Positions 1-6,479 of a DNA stretch of 19,790 nt are shown one piece after another. Made by a program: the position numbers and the translations under genes. This DNA is from Phycisphaerae bacterium SM23_33 (lineage in GTDB: Bacteria > Planctomycetota > Phycisphaerae > SM23-33): contig LJUF01000009.1 in the NCBI GenBank assembly GCA_001303665.1, positions 1-19,790 on the forward strand, in the 5' to 3' direction. Positions within the stretch are counted from its first letter, which is position 1. Every line of letters starts with the position of its first letter. Under the pieces are notes generated by a model, which was not told the origin of the DNA, ran no database searches, and saw nothing but the letters and a program-made list of their open reading frames with translations.

Positions 1-39
1 AGGGGGCCAAAAAAACTTATACGGGCGTCTATTTTTCGC

Positions 40-68
40 TTGACACGATGTAGGCCGGGGCATATATG
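40..68 (+). promoter_or_regulatory. Predicted sigma-70 promoter upstream of the serpin gene
   Basis: A perfect -35 hexamer TTGACA lies at 40-45. A -10-like TATATG lies at 63-68 with a 17-bp spacer; an overlapping TATGAT at 65-70 would give 19 bp. The surroundings are AT-rich compared with the rest of the window. Transcription would start near 75, giving a leader of about 170 nt before the serpin start codon. Confidence 0.6.
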
Positions 69-99
69 ATTTTGGAGTAGGCAACAGCCCGGCTGGCGT

Positions 100-118
100 C
101 CGGCGACGCGATCGCCGG
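100..118 (+). repeat. Stem-loop in the serpin leader
   Basis: A 7-bp perfect inverted repeat (CCGGCGA at 100-106, TCGCCGG at 112-118) has a 5-nt loop. It lies between the predicted promoter and the serpin start. No T-run follows, so it is not a classical terminator. It may be a leader structure or chance in GC-rich DNA. Confidence 0.3.
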
Positions 119-244
119 GGCGGTCCCGCAGAGAATATGCTGGTTGCGGCCAGGGCAGGACGTCATAATCACGCCGGGAGGCCGCGGTGCGGGGAAAGGT
201 CAGCGTGTGTGAGAAATCCGGCGGTAGCGGGAAGGAGCGCTTCG

Positions 245-1927
245 ATGGTCCGTCAAGCCACGTTGAGCCGGCCGGTGTTCGAGGCCTTGGAGCCCCGGGT
301 GCTGCTTTCGGCCCAGCCGGCGGGGGTGCTGGGGGCCGATCTCCAGGAGCTGGTAAGCGGCAACAACGCCTTCGTCTGGGACCTGTACCAGCAGATCCGC
401 GGCCAGGAGGGCAGCCTGCTGTTCTCGCCGCTGAGCATCTCGGCGGCCCTGGCCATGACCTACGCCGGGGCCCGCGGGGCCACGGCCGAGCAGATGGCCG
501 ACGTGCTTCACTTCACGCTCGGGCAGGACGGGCTGCACGGCGCGTTCGGGGAGCTGATCGAGCGGCTCCAGAGCAGCGGCGAGGAGGTGGGCAGCAGCCC
601 CTTCTGGCCGGGCGACCCGGGCGATCCGCTCACGCTCAACATCGTCAACTCCCTGTGGGGGCAGCAAGGGTACGCCTTCGTTCAGGAGTTCCTGGAGGTG
701 TTGGCGGACGAGTACGGAGCCCCCCTGGAGCGGCTGGACTTCTGGAGCGACCCCGAAGGCGGCCGCCAGGTCATCAACCAGTGGGTCAGCGATCAGACCC
801 ACGAGCTGATTCCCGACCTGCTGCCGGCCGGCGCCATCGACATCTGGACGAGGCTGGTGCTGGTCAACGCCCTGTACTTCCACGCCTCCTGGGAATACTC
901 CTTCGAGGAGCAGGCAACGGCCCCGCAGGCGTTCCACCTGGACGGGGACGACGTGGCCGTCGAGATGATGCACCAGACCCGGTACTTCAACTACGCCCAG
1001 GGCGATGGCTACCAGGCCATCGAGCTGCCCTACGCCAACGGTCCGATCTCGATGGTCATCGTGCTGCCGGAGGAAGGCACGTTCGAGGCCTTCGAGCAGT
1101 CCCTGTCCGCGGAAACCATGGACGCGATCCTCGGCGACATGAGCCACCAGAGGGTCAACTTGCACCTGCCCAAGTGGGAGTTCGAGCAGGGCTTCAACCT
1201 GGCCGACACGCTGACGGACATGGGCATGCCCGACGCGTTTGACCAGCGGCTGGCGGACTTTTCCGGGATGGAGGACCCCCGAGAGCCCCTCAACATCGGC
1301 CAGGTGGTGCACAAGGCCAAGATCATCGTGGACGAGACCGGCACGGAGGCCGCCGCGGCCACGGCCGTCATCATGGTGACGACCGGCCTCTTCCCGCCGC
1401 CCACGGTGCCGTTCATCGCCGACCGGCCCTTCATCTACACCATTCGCGACACCGAGACCAACACCACCCTCTTCGTGGGCCGGGTCTCGGACGCCTCGGC
1501 CCTGCTGCAGACCGAGGCGGAGCCCCGAGCCCCGTGGCGGCCTCCGTTCCCGCCTTCCCAGCCGGGGCCGGAGCCCTCGCCGGAGCCCCTGGCGCCGCTT
1601 CCGGCTCTGTCCGTGGCGCCGTCCGGCGGACCGGTCAGCAGCTTGCCGGCCAAAGCAGCGCTCTCACCGACGCCCGTGGTCGTTCTGGAATCGGCCGAGC
1701 CGGTGGAGCTGTCGCTCGATGATGCCTTCTCGATCGCCGGCACGCAGTTCGAGCGGCCGTCGGCGGCCATGGAAGCCGCCGCGGCTCAATTGAGAACTCC
1801 CGAAACCGGCCAGTCCGGCTGGCGGTCCGACGCGGCCGCGGTTGAGGGGTCGGTGGCCGGGCCATCGCTGGCGTCCGTTCTGGATGTCCTGGAGCTGGAG
1901 GAGCTGGGCCTGGCGGTCTGGGGCTGA
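245..1927 (+). CDS. Exported serpin with LEPR-XLL N-terminal motif
   Basis: This encodes a serine/cysteine protease inhibitor of the serpin fold, 560 aa. The ATG at 245 is chosen because GAAGGAG (231-237) sits 7 nt upstream and the protein then opens with the LEPR-XLL motif (LEPRVLL, residues 15-21), an N-terminal signature of exported planctomycete proteins. An in-frame ATG at 137 has no ribosome site. The serpin domain spans about residues 35-425. Hallmarks include FSPLSISAALAM, LVLVNALYF, the hinge GTEAAAAT (about 366-373) and the C-terminal DRPFIYTIRD. An Ala-rich hinge is the mark of inhibitory serpins, so protease trapping is plausible. The last ~130 residues are a Pro/Ala-rich tail without a recognisable domain; typical serpins lack this. 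The target protease is unknown. The gene stands alone after its own promoter. Confidence 0.93.
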   Translation: MVRQATLSRPVFEALEPRVLLSAQPAGVLGADLQELVSGNNAFVWDLYQQIRGQEGSLLFSPLSISAALAMTYAGARGATAEQMADVLHFTLGQDGLHGAFGELIERLQSSGEEVGSSPFWPGDPGDPLTLNIVNSLWGQQGYAFVQEFLEVLADEYGAPLERLDFWSDPEGGRQVINQWVSDQTHELIPDLLPAGAIDIWTRLVLVNALYFHASWEYSFEEQATAPQAFHLDGDDVAVEMMHQTRYFNYAQGDGYQAIELPYANGPISMVIVLPEEGTFEAFEQSLSAETMDAILGDMSHQRVNLHLPKWEFEQGFNLADTLTDMGMPDAFDQRLADFSGMEDPREPLNIGQVVHKAKIIVDETGTEAAAATAVIMVTTGLFPPPTVPFIADRPFIYTIRDTETNTTLFVGRVSDASALLQTEAEPRAPWRPPFPPSQPGPEPSPEPLAPLPALSVAPSGGPVSSLPAKAALSPTPVVVLESAEPVELSLDDAFSIAGTQFERPSAAMEAAAAQLRTPETGQSGWRSDAAAVEGSVAGPSLASVLDVLELEELGLAVWG

Positions 1928-1999
1928 GCGGCCCGGTCGGGCCCGCCCCGTCCATCGCGAACCGGCAATCCCGCAGCGGCGACCCTCGCCCTGAGCAGG

Positions 2000-2021
2000 G
2001 CGGGACGTTTCTCAGTCCCGC
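2000..2021 (+). repeat. Inverted repeat between serpin and Dph6-like genes
   Basis: GCGGGAC (2000-2006) pairs perfectly with GTCCCGC (2015-2021) around an 8-nt loop. A pyrimidine-rich stretch (TCTCTCCT) follows. This could be a weak terminator for the serpin transcript or a leader hairpin just upstream of the next gene's ribosome site. There is no true T-run. Confidence 0.35.
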
Positions 2022-2046
2022 GTCTCTCCTGGAAGGCGTGCGTGCG

Positions 2047-2721
2047 ATGGAGCGGATCGTGCTGGCCTGGAGCGGCGGCAAGGACAGCGCCCTGGCGCTC
2101 TGGGAGCTGACCCGCCGCGGGGGGTGTGAGATCGCGGGGGTGCTGACCACCGTCACTGAAGGCTACGACCGCATCAGCATGCACGGCGTGCGGGTGGCGC
2201 TGCTGGAACGGCAGGCCGAGGCGCTGGGGCTGCCGCTGGACAGGGTGGCGGTCACTCCCGGCGGCGACCACGAGCAGTACGAGTCGCGGATGCGCCGGAC
2301 GCTGCTGCGGCTGGCGGAACAGGGGGTGACGGGGGTGGCCTTCGGTGACGTTCGGCTGGAAGACCTCCGCCGGCGCCGCGAAGGGAAGCTGGCCGAGGTC
2401 GGCATGAAGGGGCTATTTCCGCTCTGGCACCGCGACGGCAGAGAGCTGGCGACCAGCTTCATCGAGGCCGGCTTTCACGCCGTCATCACCTGCGTGGACT
2501 CCGAGCATCTGGACAGGTCGTTCGCCGGGCGGGCCTACGACGAGTCGCTGCTGCGGGACCTGCCGGCGGGGGTGGACCCGGCCGGCGAGAACGGGGAGTT
2601 TCACACGTTCGTGCACGCCGGGCCGGTCTTTGCCGGCCCCATACCCGTCAAACGCGGCCAGATCGTGCTGCGGGAGGGGCGCTTCTGGTATTGCGACCTG
2701 CTTCCGACCGAACCGGCCTGA
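2047..2721 (+). CDS. Dph6-like PP-loop ATP pyrophosphatase (diphthine-ammonia ligase family)
   Basis: This is a 224-aa cytoplasmic protein. The N-terminal PP-loop SGGKDS (residues 9-14) binds ATP for adenylation chemistry. The C-terminal ENGEFHTF motif (181-188) is characteristic of the Dph6/DUF71 family. In archaea and eukaryotes this family amidates diphthine on elongation factor 2. Bacteria do not make diphthamide, so the substrate of bacterial homologues is uncertain. ATG 2047 is preferred over the in-frame GTG at 2038 because the GGAAGG at 2031-2036 is 10 nt from the ATG but only 1 nt from the GTG. Length and motif order fit an intact family member. Neighbours on both sides are unrelated and separated by 119 and 210 nt, so it is probably monocistronic. 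Confidence 0.88.
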   Translation: MERIVLAWSGGKDSALALWELTRRGGCEIAGVLTTVTEGYDRISMHGVRVALLERQAEALGLPLDRVAVTPGGDHEQYESRMRRTLLRLAEQGVTGVAFGDVRLEDLRRRREGKLAEVGMKGLFPLWHRDGRELATSFIEAGFHAVITCVDSEHLDRSFAGRAYDESLLRDLPAGVDPAGENGEFHTFVHAGPVFAGPIPVKRGQIVLREGRFWYCDLLPTEPA

Positions 2722-2812
2722 GGCGGGCAGCCGGCCGCCCCCGGGCCGCGCCCGCAAGCCGTCGCCCCGCGGGCGGGTCGGTCGCCCCCGAAGTTTCGTT
2801 TTCTCCTGGGGC

Positions 2813-2843
2813 TTGCAAAGCCGCCAGCTTGCTGTCATGTTAT
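2813..2843 (+). promoter_or_regulatory. Weak possible promoter upstream of the beta-barrel gene
   Basis: TTGCAA (2813-2818) and TGTTAT (2838-2843) are separated by a long 19-bp spacer, in an AT-richer patch of the 210-nt intergenic region. The match is weak. The small palindrome GGCTTGCAAAGCC overlaps the -35 position. Confidence 0.3.
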
Positions 2844-2931
2844 GCCCGCCAGCCGGGGCCGCCCTCGGCGGCCGCTGCTGTACCGACGGAACGAACCAGA
2901 ACGCGCTGGGCAAGACATTGGGGAGTCGCTC

Positions 2932-3960
2932 ATGCGAACGAACGGCGGCATCCGGCGTGGCGGGGCGTGGGGCTGTTTCCTGGCGGCGATGCTTGCCTGC
3001 GGGTCTGCGGCGCTGGCCGGCAGCGATTACAGCGACAAGGACCTGTCCCTTCGCTTCCCGTCGGCCTTCATCCGTTTCAGCGAGGTCTCCGCCAGCGGCG
3101 GCGAGACGGTCGCCAATCGGTTCTCCTCGGCGCTCAATCCGGCCTCGGCCGGCTGGATGGAGCTGCCCTGCAAGTACGGGCTGGTGCTGGCCCCGTACTA
3201 CTCGCACACGTGCTTCGACGCAGGCACCCGGCTGCACCTGTTCGGGGAGTCGCTGACCTGGGAGACCGAAAAATGGGGCACCTTTCAGCCGACGCTCAGC
3301 CAGATCCGCACCAACCGCGCCACCACTCGCCAGGGGCTGGAGTTCGACTACTCGGTGGACATCTTTCAGCTTCAGTGGGGCAAGCGTTTGGGCGACTGGG
3401 GGCTGGGGGCCAGGTTCAACTACGCCCAGGCCGAGACCGTCTACAAGATGGGGCCCATGCGAGTCTCCAAGTCCAACGCTGAAAGCTACCGCGTGCGGCT
3501 GGGCGGCCTGTATGCGCCGGCGGAGAAATGGCTGGCGGGCATTGCCCTGGAATACGGCGTCGCCCACTCCCGCACTACCCGGTACATGGGGCCCTTCACC
3601 TTCAAGGACCGGGCCACGTCGCACCAGTTCGTGGCCCGGCCCGGCGTCTCGTACGAATACGCCAAGTACTGCACGGTGTTCGCGGACTATCACTACGGCG
3701 CCTTCTTCCACGGGCACAAGCAGTTCCACTACCACCGCTTCTCCGCCGGCGTGGAGCATCGCCTGTTGGACTTCCTTTTCCTGCGGGCCGGGCCCTTCGT
3801 TGACGCGCGCGGCAACACCGGCCTGACCTGCGGGGCGACGGTTCATTTCTCCCGGTGGGGCTGTGTCGAGCTCGGCTACCAGTACGACCCGCTGCCGGAG
3901 CTGCGGCCCGAGTTCGGCCGATCGCACATGTTCCAGGCGGTCCTCAGCGTGAGGTTCTGA
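2932..3960 (+). CDS. Putative outer-membrane beta-barrel protein
   Basis: This 342-aa exported protein has no firm family name. The ATG at 2932 follows GGGGAG (2920-2925) and gives a classic signal peptide: Arg-rich start, hydrophobic core at about residues 13-26, and ALA-G cleavage near residue 29. An upstream in-frame ATG at 2842 would put 30 Arg-rich residues before the signal, so it is rejected. The mature part alternates aromatic and polar residues and is rich in Tyr, Gly and Phe. It contains an NPASAG stretch, reminiscent of OmpP1/FadL-like and PorV-like barrels, and ends in Phe (SVRF), the usual last residue of beta-barrels inserted by BamA. A transport or structural role at the outer membrane is inferred only. 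It appears to be a single-gene unit. Confidence 0.72.
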   Translation: MRTNGGIRRGGAWGCFLAAMLACGSAALAGSDYSDKDLSLRFPSAFIRFSEVSASGGETVANRFSSALNPASAGWMELPCKYGLVLAPYYSHTCFDAGTRLHLFGESLTWETEKWGTFQPTLSQIRTNRATTRQGLEFDYSVDIFQLQWGKRLGDWGLGARFNYAQAETVYKMGPMRVSKSNAESYRVRLGGLYAPAEKWLAGIALEYGVAHSRTTRYMGPFTFKDRATSHQFVARPGVSYEYAKYCTVFADYHYGAFFHGHKQFHYHRFSAGVEHRLLDFLFLRAGPFVDARGNTGLTCGATVHFSRWGCVELGYQYDPLPELRPEFGRSHMFQAVLSVRF

Positions 3961-3995
3961 CAAGCGCCTGTCCGGTGGGCTTGGCAAAGCGGACC

Positions 3996-4004
3996 TGCTA
4001 TTAT
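3996..4004 (+). promoter_or_regulatory. Possible extended -10 promoter for the nitroreductase gene
   Basis: TGCTATTAT is an extended -10 element: TG one base upstream of TATTAT. It lies about 40 nt before the start codon, in an AT-rich patch. No good -35 hexamer lies at the right distance, which extended -10 promoters tolerate. Confidence 0.42.
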
Positions 4005-4044
4005 TGAGCCGCCACGGCCGTCACCCTCAGCCAGGAGGCGGAGC

Positions 4045-4785
4045 ATGGGCGGCGAGATCGGCAAGGAGTTCATGGCCGGGACGCGGTATCGGGCGATGGG
4101 GCCGCCGGACCAGTCTCGCGGCCGGGCGGCCCCGCCGCTCGAAATGCCGCTGGGCCCGACGGAGGACATCGTGCAGATACCCCAGCCGGGGAAGTTCGCG
4201 GTGGCCCCGCTGGACCTCAGCCTGGCGATCGAGCGCCGGCAAAGCCTGCGCGAGTACCGGCCGGAGCCGCTGAGCCTGGAGGAGCTATCCTATCTGCTGT
4301 GGTGCACGCAGGGGGTCAAGCAGGTGCTGGGCGCTCAGGCGACGCGGCGGACGGTGCCGTCGGCGGGGGCCAGGCACGCCTTCGAGACCTTCCTGCTGAT
4401 CAACCGCGTGGAGACGCTCCACCCGGGACTGTACCGGTTCCTGGCAATTGAGCACAAGCTGGCGAGGCTGCCGGCGCCGGCCGACGTGGCCGACCGGGCG
4501 GTGGAGGCGTGCCTCGGACAGGACTTCGTCGCGACCGGTGCGGCCACCTTCATGTGGGTGGCGGACGTGTACCGGATGACCTGGCGGTATGGCCAGCGCG
4601 GGTATCGGTACCTGCACCTGGACGCCGGGCACGTCTGCCAGAACCTGTACCTGGCCGCGGAGGCGGTGGACTGCGGCGCCTGCGGCATCGGCGCCTTCGA
4701 CGACCACAAGGTCAACGCCCTGCTGGGCCTGGACGGGCAGAAGCACTTTGCCATCTACCTGGCCGCCGTGGGGAAGAAGCCGTAG
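4045..4785 (+). CDS. SagB/ThcOx-type nitroreductase-family oxidoreductase
   Basis: This is a 246-aa protein of the FMN-dependent nitroreductase superfamily, SagB-type subgroup. The ATG lies 6 nt after a perfect AGGAGG (4033-4038). Family features are: the RRQSLREY segment around residues 63-71, which contributes to FMN phosphate binding; the VPSAGARH segment of SagB-type enzymes; a LYRF segment; and a C-terminal GIGAFDD stretch followed by YLAAVGKK. SagB-type enzymes in RiPP pathways oxidise azolines to azoles. No YcaO cyclodehydratase or precursor peptide is seen here, so this is probably a stand-alone flavin oxidoreductase with unknown substrate. It is full length, with no signal peptide. 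The gene is followed after 89 nt by the acetyltransferase gene and might share its transcript. Confidence 0.88.
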   Translation: MGGEIGKEFMAGTRYRAMGPPDQSRGRAAPPLEMPLGPTEDIVQIPQPGKFAVAPLDLSLAIERRQSLREYRPEPLSLEELSYLLWCTQGVKQVLGAQATRRTVPSAGARHAFETFLLINRVETLHPGLYRFLAIEHKLARLPAPADVADRAVEACLGQDFVATGAATFMWVADVYRMTWRYGQRGYRYLHLDAGHVCQNLYLAAEAVDCGACGIGAFDDHKVNALLGLDGQKHFAIYLAAVGKKP

Positions 4786-4850
4786 CGATCTCCGATCCAG
4801 GATTTGCGGTTTTCGATTCTGCTCCTGCCCATCGAGATTTCCGATAGAAC
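4786..4850. repeat. Degenerate AATCGAAAA-type intergenic repeat
   Basis: This AT-richer gap reads, on the - strand, as imperfect repeats of units such as AATCGAAAACC, GCAAATCC and ATCGGAGATC. A - strand reading frame through it gives IENRKSWIGDR, typical of spurious peptides from such repeats in many bacterial genomes. It is probably non-coding intergenic repeat DNA. Confidence 0.35.
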
Positions 4851-4874
4851 GGTGTGGAGAGGAGGCATTAGCGG

Positions 4875-5753
4875 ATGGTCCCGCCGGCGGACGCGCCTGA
4901 GGTGACGCGCGGCGACATCGTCGCCGGTCTGCGCCGGCTGGGCCTGTCGGCCGGGGCGGGGGTGATGGTGCATTCGTCGCTGAAGAGCTTCGGCCGCGTG
5001 GCCGGCGGGCCGGGGACCGTCATCGAGGCCCTCATGGAGGTCATCACGCCGGAAGGCACGCTGATGATGCCTTCGTTCAACCACGGCAGGGCCTTCGGCG
5101 AGGGGGCTGCCGGCTACTTCGACCCGCGCACCACCCCCACGACCAACGGGGCCATCCCCGACGCCTTCTGGCGGATGCCCGACGTCTGCCGCAGCCTGCA
5201 TCCCACACACGCCTTCGCCGCCTGGGGCCGCAGCGCCCGCCGCTACACCCGGTTTCACCACCGCACGCTGACCTGCGGGCCGGACTCACCGCTTGGCCTG
5301 GTCGGGCGGGAGGGCGGCTACGGCCTGCTGCTGGGCGTGGACTACCGCGTCAACACCTTCCACCACGTGGTGGAGGTGTCCACGGGGGCGCCGTGCCTCG
5401 GCCGGCGGACCGAAAGCCTGCCCATGCTGCTGCCGGACGGGCGAAGGGTGGACGGGCGGACCTGGAGTTGGCGGGAAAAGGGCTGTCCGATCACCGACGG
5501 CACGCGGTACGGGCCGCTCATGGCCGCCCGCGGCCTGCAGACCGAGGCGGTGATCGGGGCCTGCCGGGCCATCTGCTTTCGTCTGCGTGACTGCTTCGCC
5601 CTCATTGCCGAGCTGCTGCGAACGGGCACGGGCGGTTTTCCGCCGTGCAGCCGCTGTGCTATCCGCCCCAGGCGGGGGCCCCGCACCGTGCCATCGGATT
5701 GGGACGAGCGGAAGCAGTGCCTGAAGCCGGACTCGCCGGCCTTGGATTATTAG
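4875..5753 (+). CDS. AAC(3)-family N-acetyltransferase
   Basis: This 292-aa protein of the aminoglycoside 3-N-acetyltransferase family (AAC(3)/YokD fold) would transfer acetyl from acetyl-CoA to an amine. Family motifs in order are HSSLKSFG (about residues 36-43), GTLMMPSFN (about 58-66), NGAIPDAFW, LHPTHAFAAWG (the conserved His region), CGPDSPLG, and GVDYRVNTFHHVVE, with CSRCAIRPRR near the C-terminus. A strong GAGAGGAGG (4857-4865) lies 9 nt before the ATG. Chromosomal members in environmental bacteria often do not confer drug resistance, so the natural substrate is unknown. The TAG stop is the outer arm of a hairpin shared with the convergent GNAT gene. Confidence 0.9.
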   Translation: MVPPADAPEVTRGDIVAGLRRLGLSAGAGVMVHSSLKSFGRVAGGPGTVIEALMEVITPEGTLMMPSFNHGRAFGEGAAGYFDPRTTPTTNGAIPDAFWRMPDVCRSLHPTHAFAAWGRSARRYTRFHHRTLTCGPDSPLGLVGREGGYGLLLGVDYRVNTFHHVVEVSTGAPCLGRRTESLPMLLPDGRRVDGRTWSWREKGCPITDGTRYGPLMAARGLQTEAVIGACRAICFRLRDCFALIAELLRTGTGGFPPCSRCAIRPRRGPRTVPSDWDERKQCLKPDSPALDY

Positions 5754-5789
5754 GCCGACCGCCGGCCGCGCGGACGAAGGTCCGGCCTA
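5751..5789. terminator. Bidirectional hairpin containing both convergent stop codons
   Basis: TAGGCC (5751-5756) pairs with GGCCTA (5784-5789). The stem extends as GACC/GGTC with one bulged base, to about 10 bp in all, around a GC-rich loop. The outer TAG on the + strand is the acetyltransferase stop, and the outer TAG on the - strand is the GNAT stop. There is no T-run, so factor-independent termination is uncertain. It fits a shared terminator or a mobile-type intergenic palindrome. Confidence 0.5.
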
Positions 5790-6266
5790 CAGGGCCATGA
5801 CGTAGTGAATCTGGCGGGCGACCTCTTTGAAGCCGACGGCCGGGTACAGCCGTTGGCCGACGGGATTGGTGGTGAGCGTCTCGATCCTCGCCTGCTTGAG
5901 GCCGAGGCCGCGGAAGTGCTCCAGGGCCCGCAGCAGCAGCTTTCGGCCGATGCCCCGCCCGCGGAAGGGCTTTTCGACGGCCAGGTTGGGGATGCGACCT
6001 TGTGATATCTCTTTGTGGAGCTGGGTGGTCACATAGCCGACGACGCGGCCGCCGCACGTGGCGACGAAGCAGTCGCCCGGACCCTGCTGGATCTCACGGC
6101 GGACCTCGTCGGCCTTGATGTCCTGCCAGCTCCGGCCGGCAGCAGGCCCCAGGAGGTCCTGGATGGCCTGGTCGATGGACACGCCGGTGAAGGCCTCGCG
6201 GGTGATCTCGGCGGCGGCTGCGGCGTCGGCCGCCGTGGCGGGAACGATGAGGATTTCCTCGACCAC
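5787..6266 (-). CDS. GNAT-family N-acetyltransferase
   Basis: This 159-aa enzyme has the GCN5-related acetyltransferase fold. The acetyl-CoA loop is visible as FRGRGIGRKLL, the R-G-x-G-x-G motif A. It is preceded by a strand reading PNLAVEK and followed by the motif B helix and GFKEVARQ near the end. The substrate, whether a protein amine or a small molecule, cannot be told. The open frame runs upstream through the tRNA-Leu gene, so the long version is false. A GTG at 6266 is preferred because GGAG lies 6-7 nt before it. A GTG at 6278 touches the mature tRNA 3' end and is the alternative (163 aa). The gene probably shares a transcript with the tRNA, since no terminator lies between them. Confidence 0.82.
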   Translation of the reverse strand: MVEEILIVPATAADAAAAAEITREAFTGVSIDQAIQDLLGPAAGRSWQDIKADEVRREIQQGPGDCFVATCGGRVVGYVTTQLHKEISQGRIPNLAVEKPFRGRGIGRKLLLRALEHFRGLGLKQARIETLTTNPVGQRLYPAVGFKEVARQIHYVMAL

Positions 6267-6278
6267 TTGCAGCTCCAC

Positions 6279-6364
6279 TGCGAGGGGGGGGATTCGAACC
6301 CCCATCCCGACGAGTCGGGACCAGGACCTAAACCTGGCGCGTCTGCCAATTCCGCCACCCTCGC
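6279..6364 (-). tRNA. tRNA-Leu (UAG anticodon)
   Basis: The - strand reads as an 86-nt class II tRNA. Acceptor arms GCGAGGG and CCCTCGC pair fully. The anticodon stem CCAGG/CCTGG encloses loop TTTAGGT with anticodon TAG (+ strand 6328-6330). A variable arm CCCGAC/GTCGGG is present, and the T-arm contains GGTTCGAATCC. The discriminator is A, as expected for Leu. CCA is not encoded. Confidence 0.97.
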
Positions 6365-6387
6365 GACTTCCCGGGCGCCTGTGAGGG

Positions 6388-6393
6388 ATTCTA
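6388..6393 (-). promoter_or_regulatory. Possible -10 box for tRNA-Leu and the GNAT gene
   Basis: TAGAAT on the - strand lies 24 nt upstream of the tRNA 5' end, which is suitable for a short tRNA leader. The hexamer 17 bp further upstream (TTCCGC) is a poor -35 match. Confidence 0.38.
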
Positions 6394-6441
6394 CGGGACG
6401 GCTCGGCCGGGCGGAAGCCTGGGATCGCGCCAAATTTGCCC

Positions 6442-6471
6442 TTGTCACTAAGCTCCAAGTTGGGCTAAGAT
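6442..6471 (+). promoter_or_regulatory. Predicted + strand promoter upstream of the structured region
   Basis: TTGTCA (6442-6447) and TAAGAT (6466-6471) are separated by 18 bp. Predicted initiation at about 6478-6482 coincides with the first base of a long hairpin. No convincing coding gene follows for over 500 nt, which suggests a non-coding transcript or a very long leader. Confidence 0.5.
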
Positions 6472-6479
6472 ATGGATGT

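Noticed and set aside
137..244. Upstream in-frame ATG for the serpin
   Set aside because: It has no ribosome site and would bury the LEPR-XLL motif 36 residues further in; the ATG at 245 has GAAGGAG at good spacing.
1930..1943. GGCCC/GGGCC hairpin just after the serpin stop as an intrinsic terminator
   Set aside because: The stem is only 5 bp and is followed by C-rich sequence without a T-run.
2413..3987. Long - strand open frame opposite the PP-loop and beta-barrel genes
   Set aside because: It is antisense to two well-supported genes, has a low-complexity Arg/Pro/Gly-rich translation and spans their intergenic region; it is a codon-bias shadow.
4045..5753. RiPP biosynthetic cluster or antibiotic resistance island
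   Set aside because: A SagB-type enzyme and an AAC(3)-family enzyme alone are not enough. There is no cyclodehydratase, precursor, transporter, integrase or base-composition break.
6367..6458. 5' extension of the GNAT frame through the tRNA-Leu
   Set aside because: The frame would be translated across a structural tRNA gene, and the added residues have no similarity to GNAT proteins.
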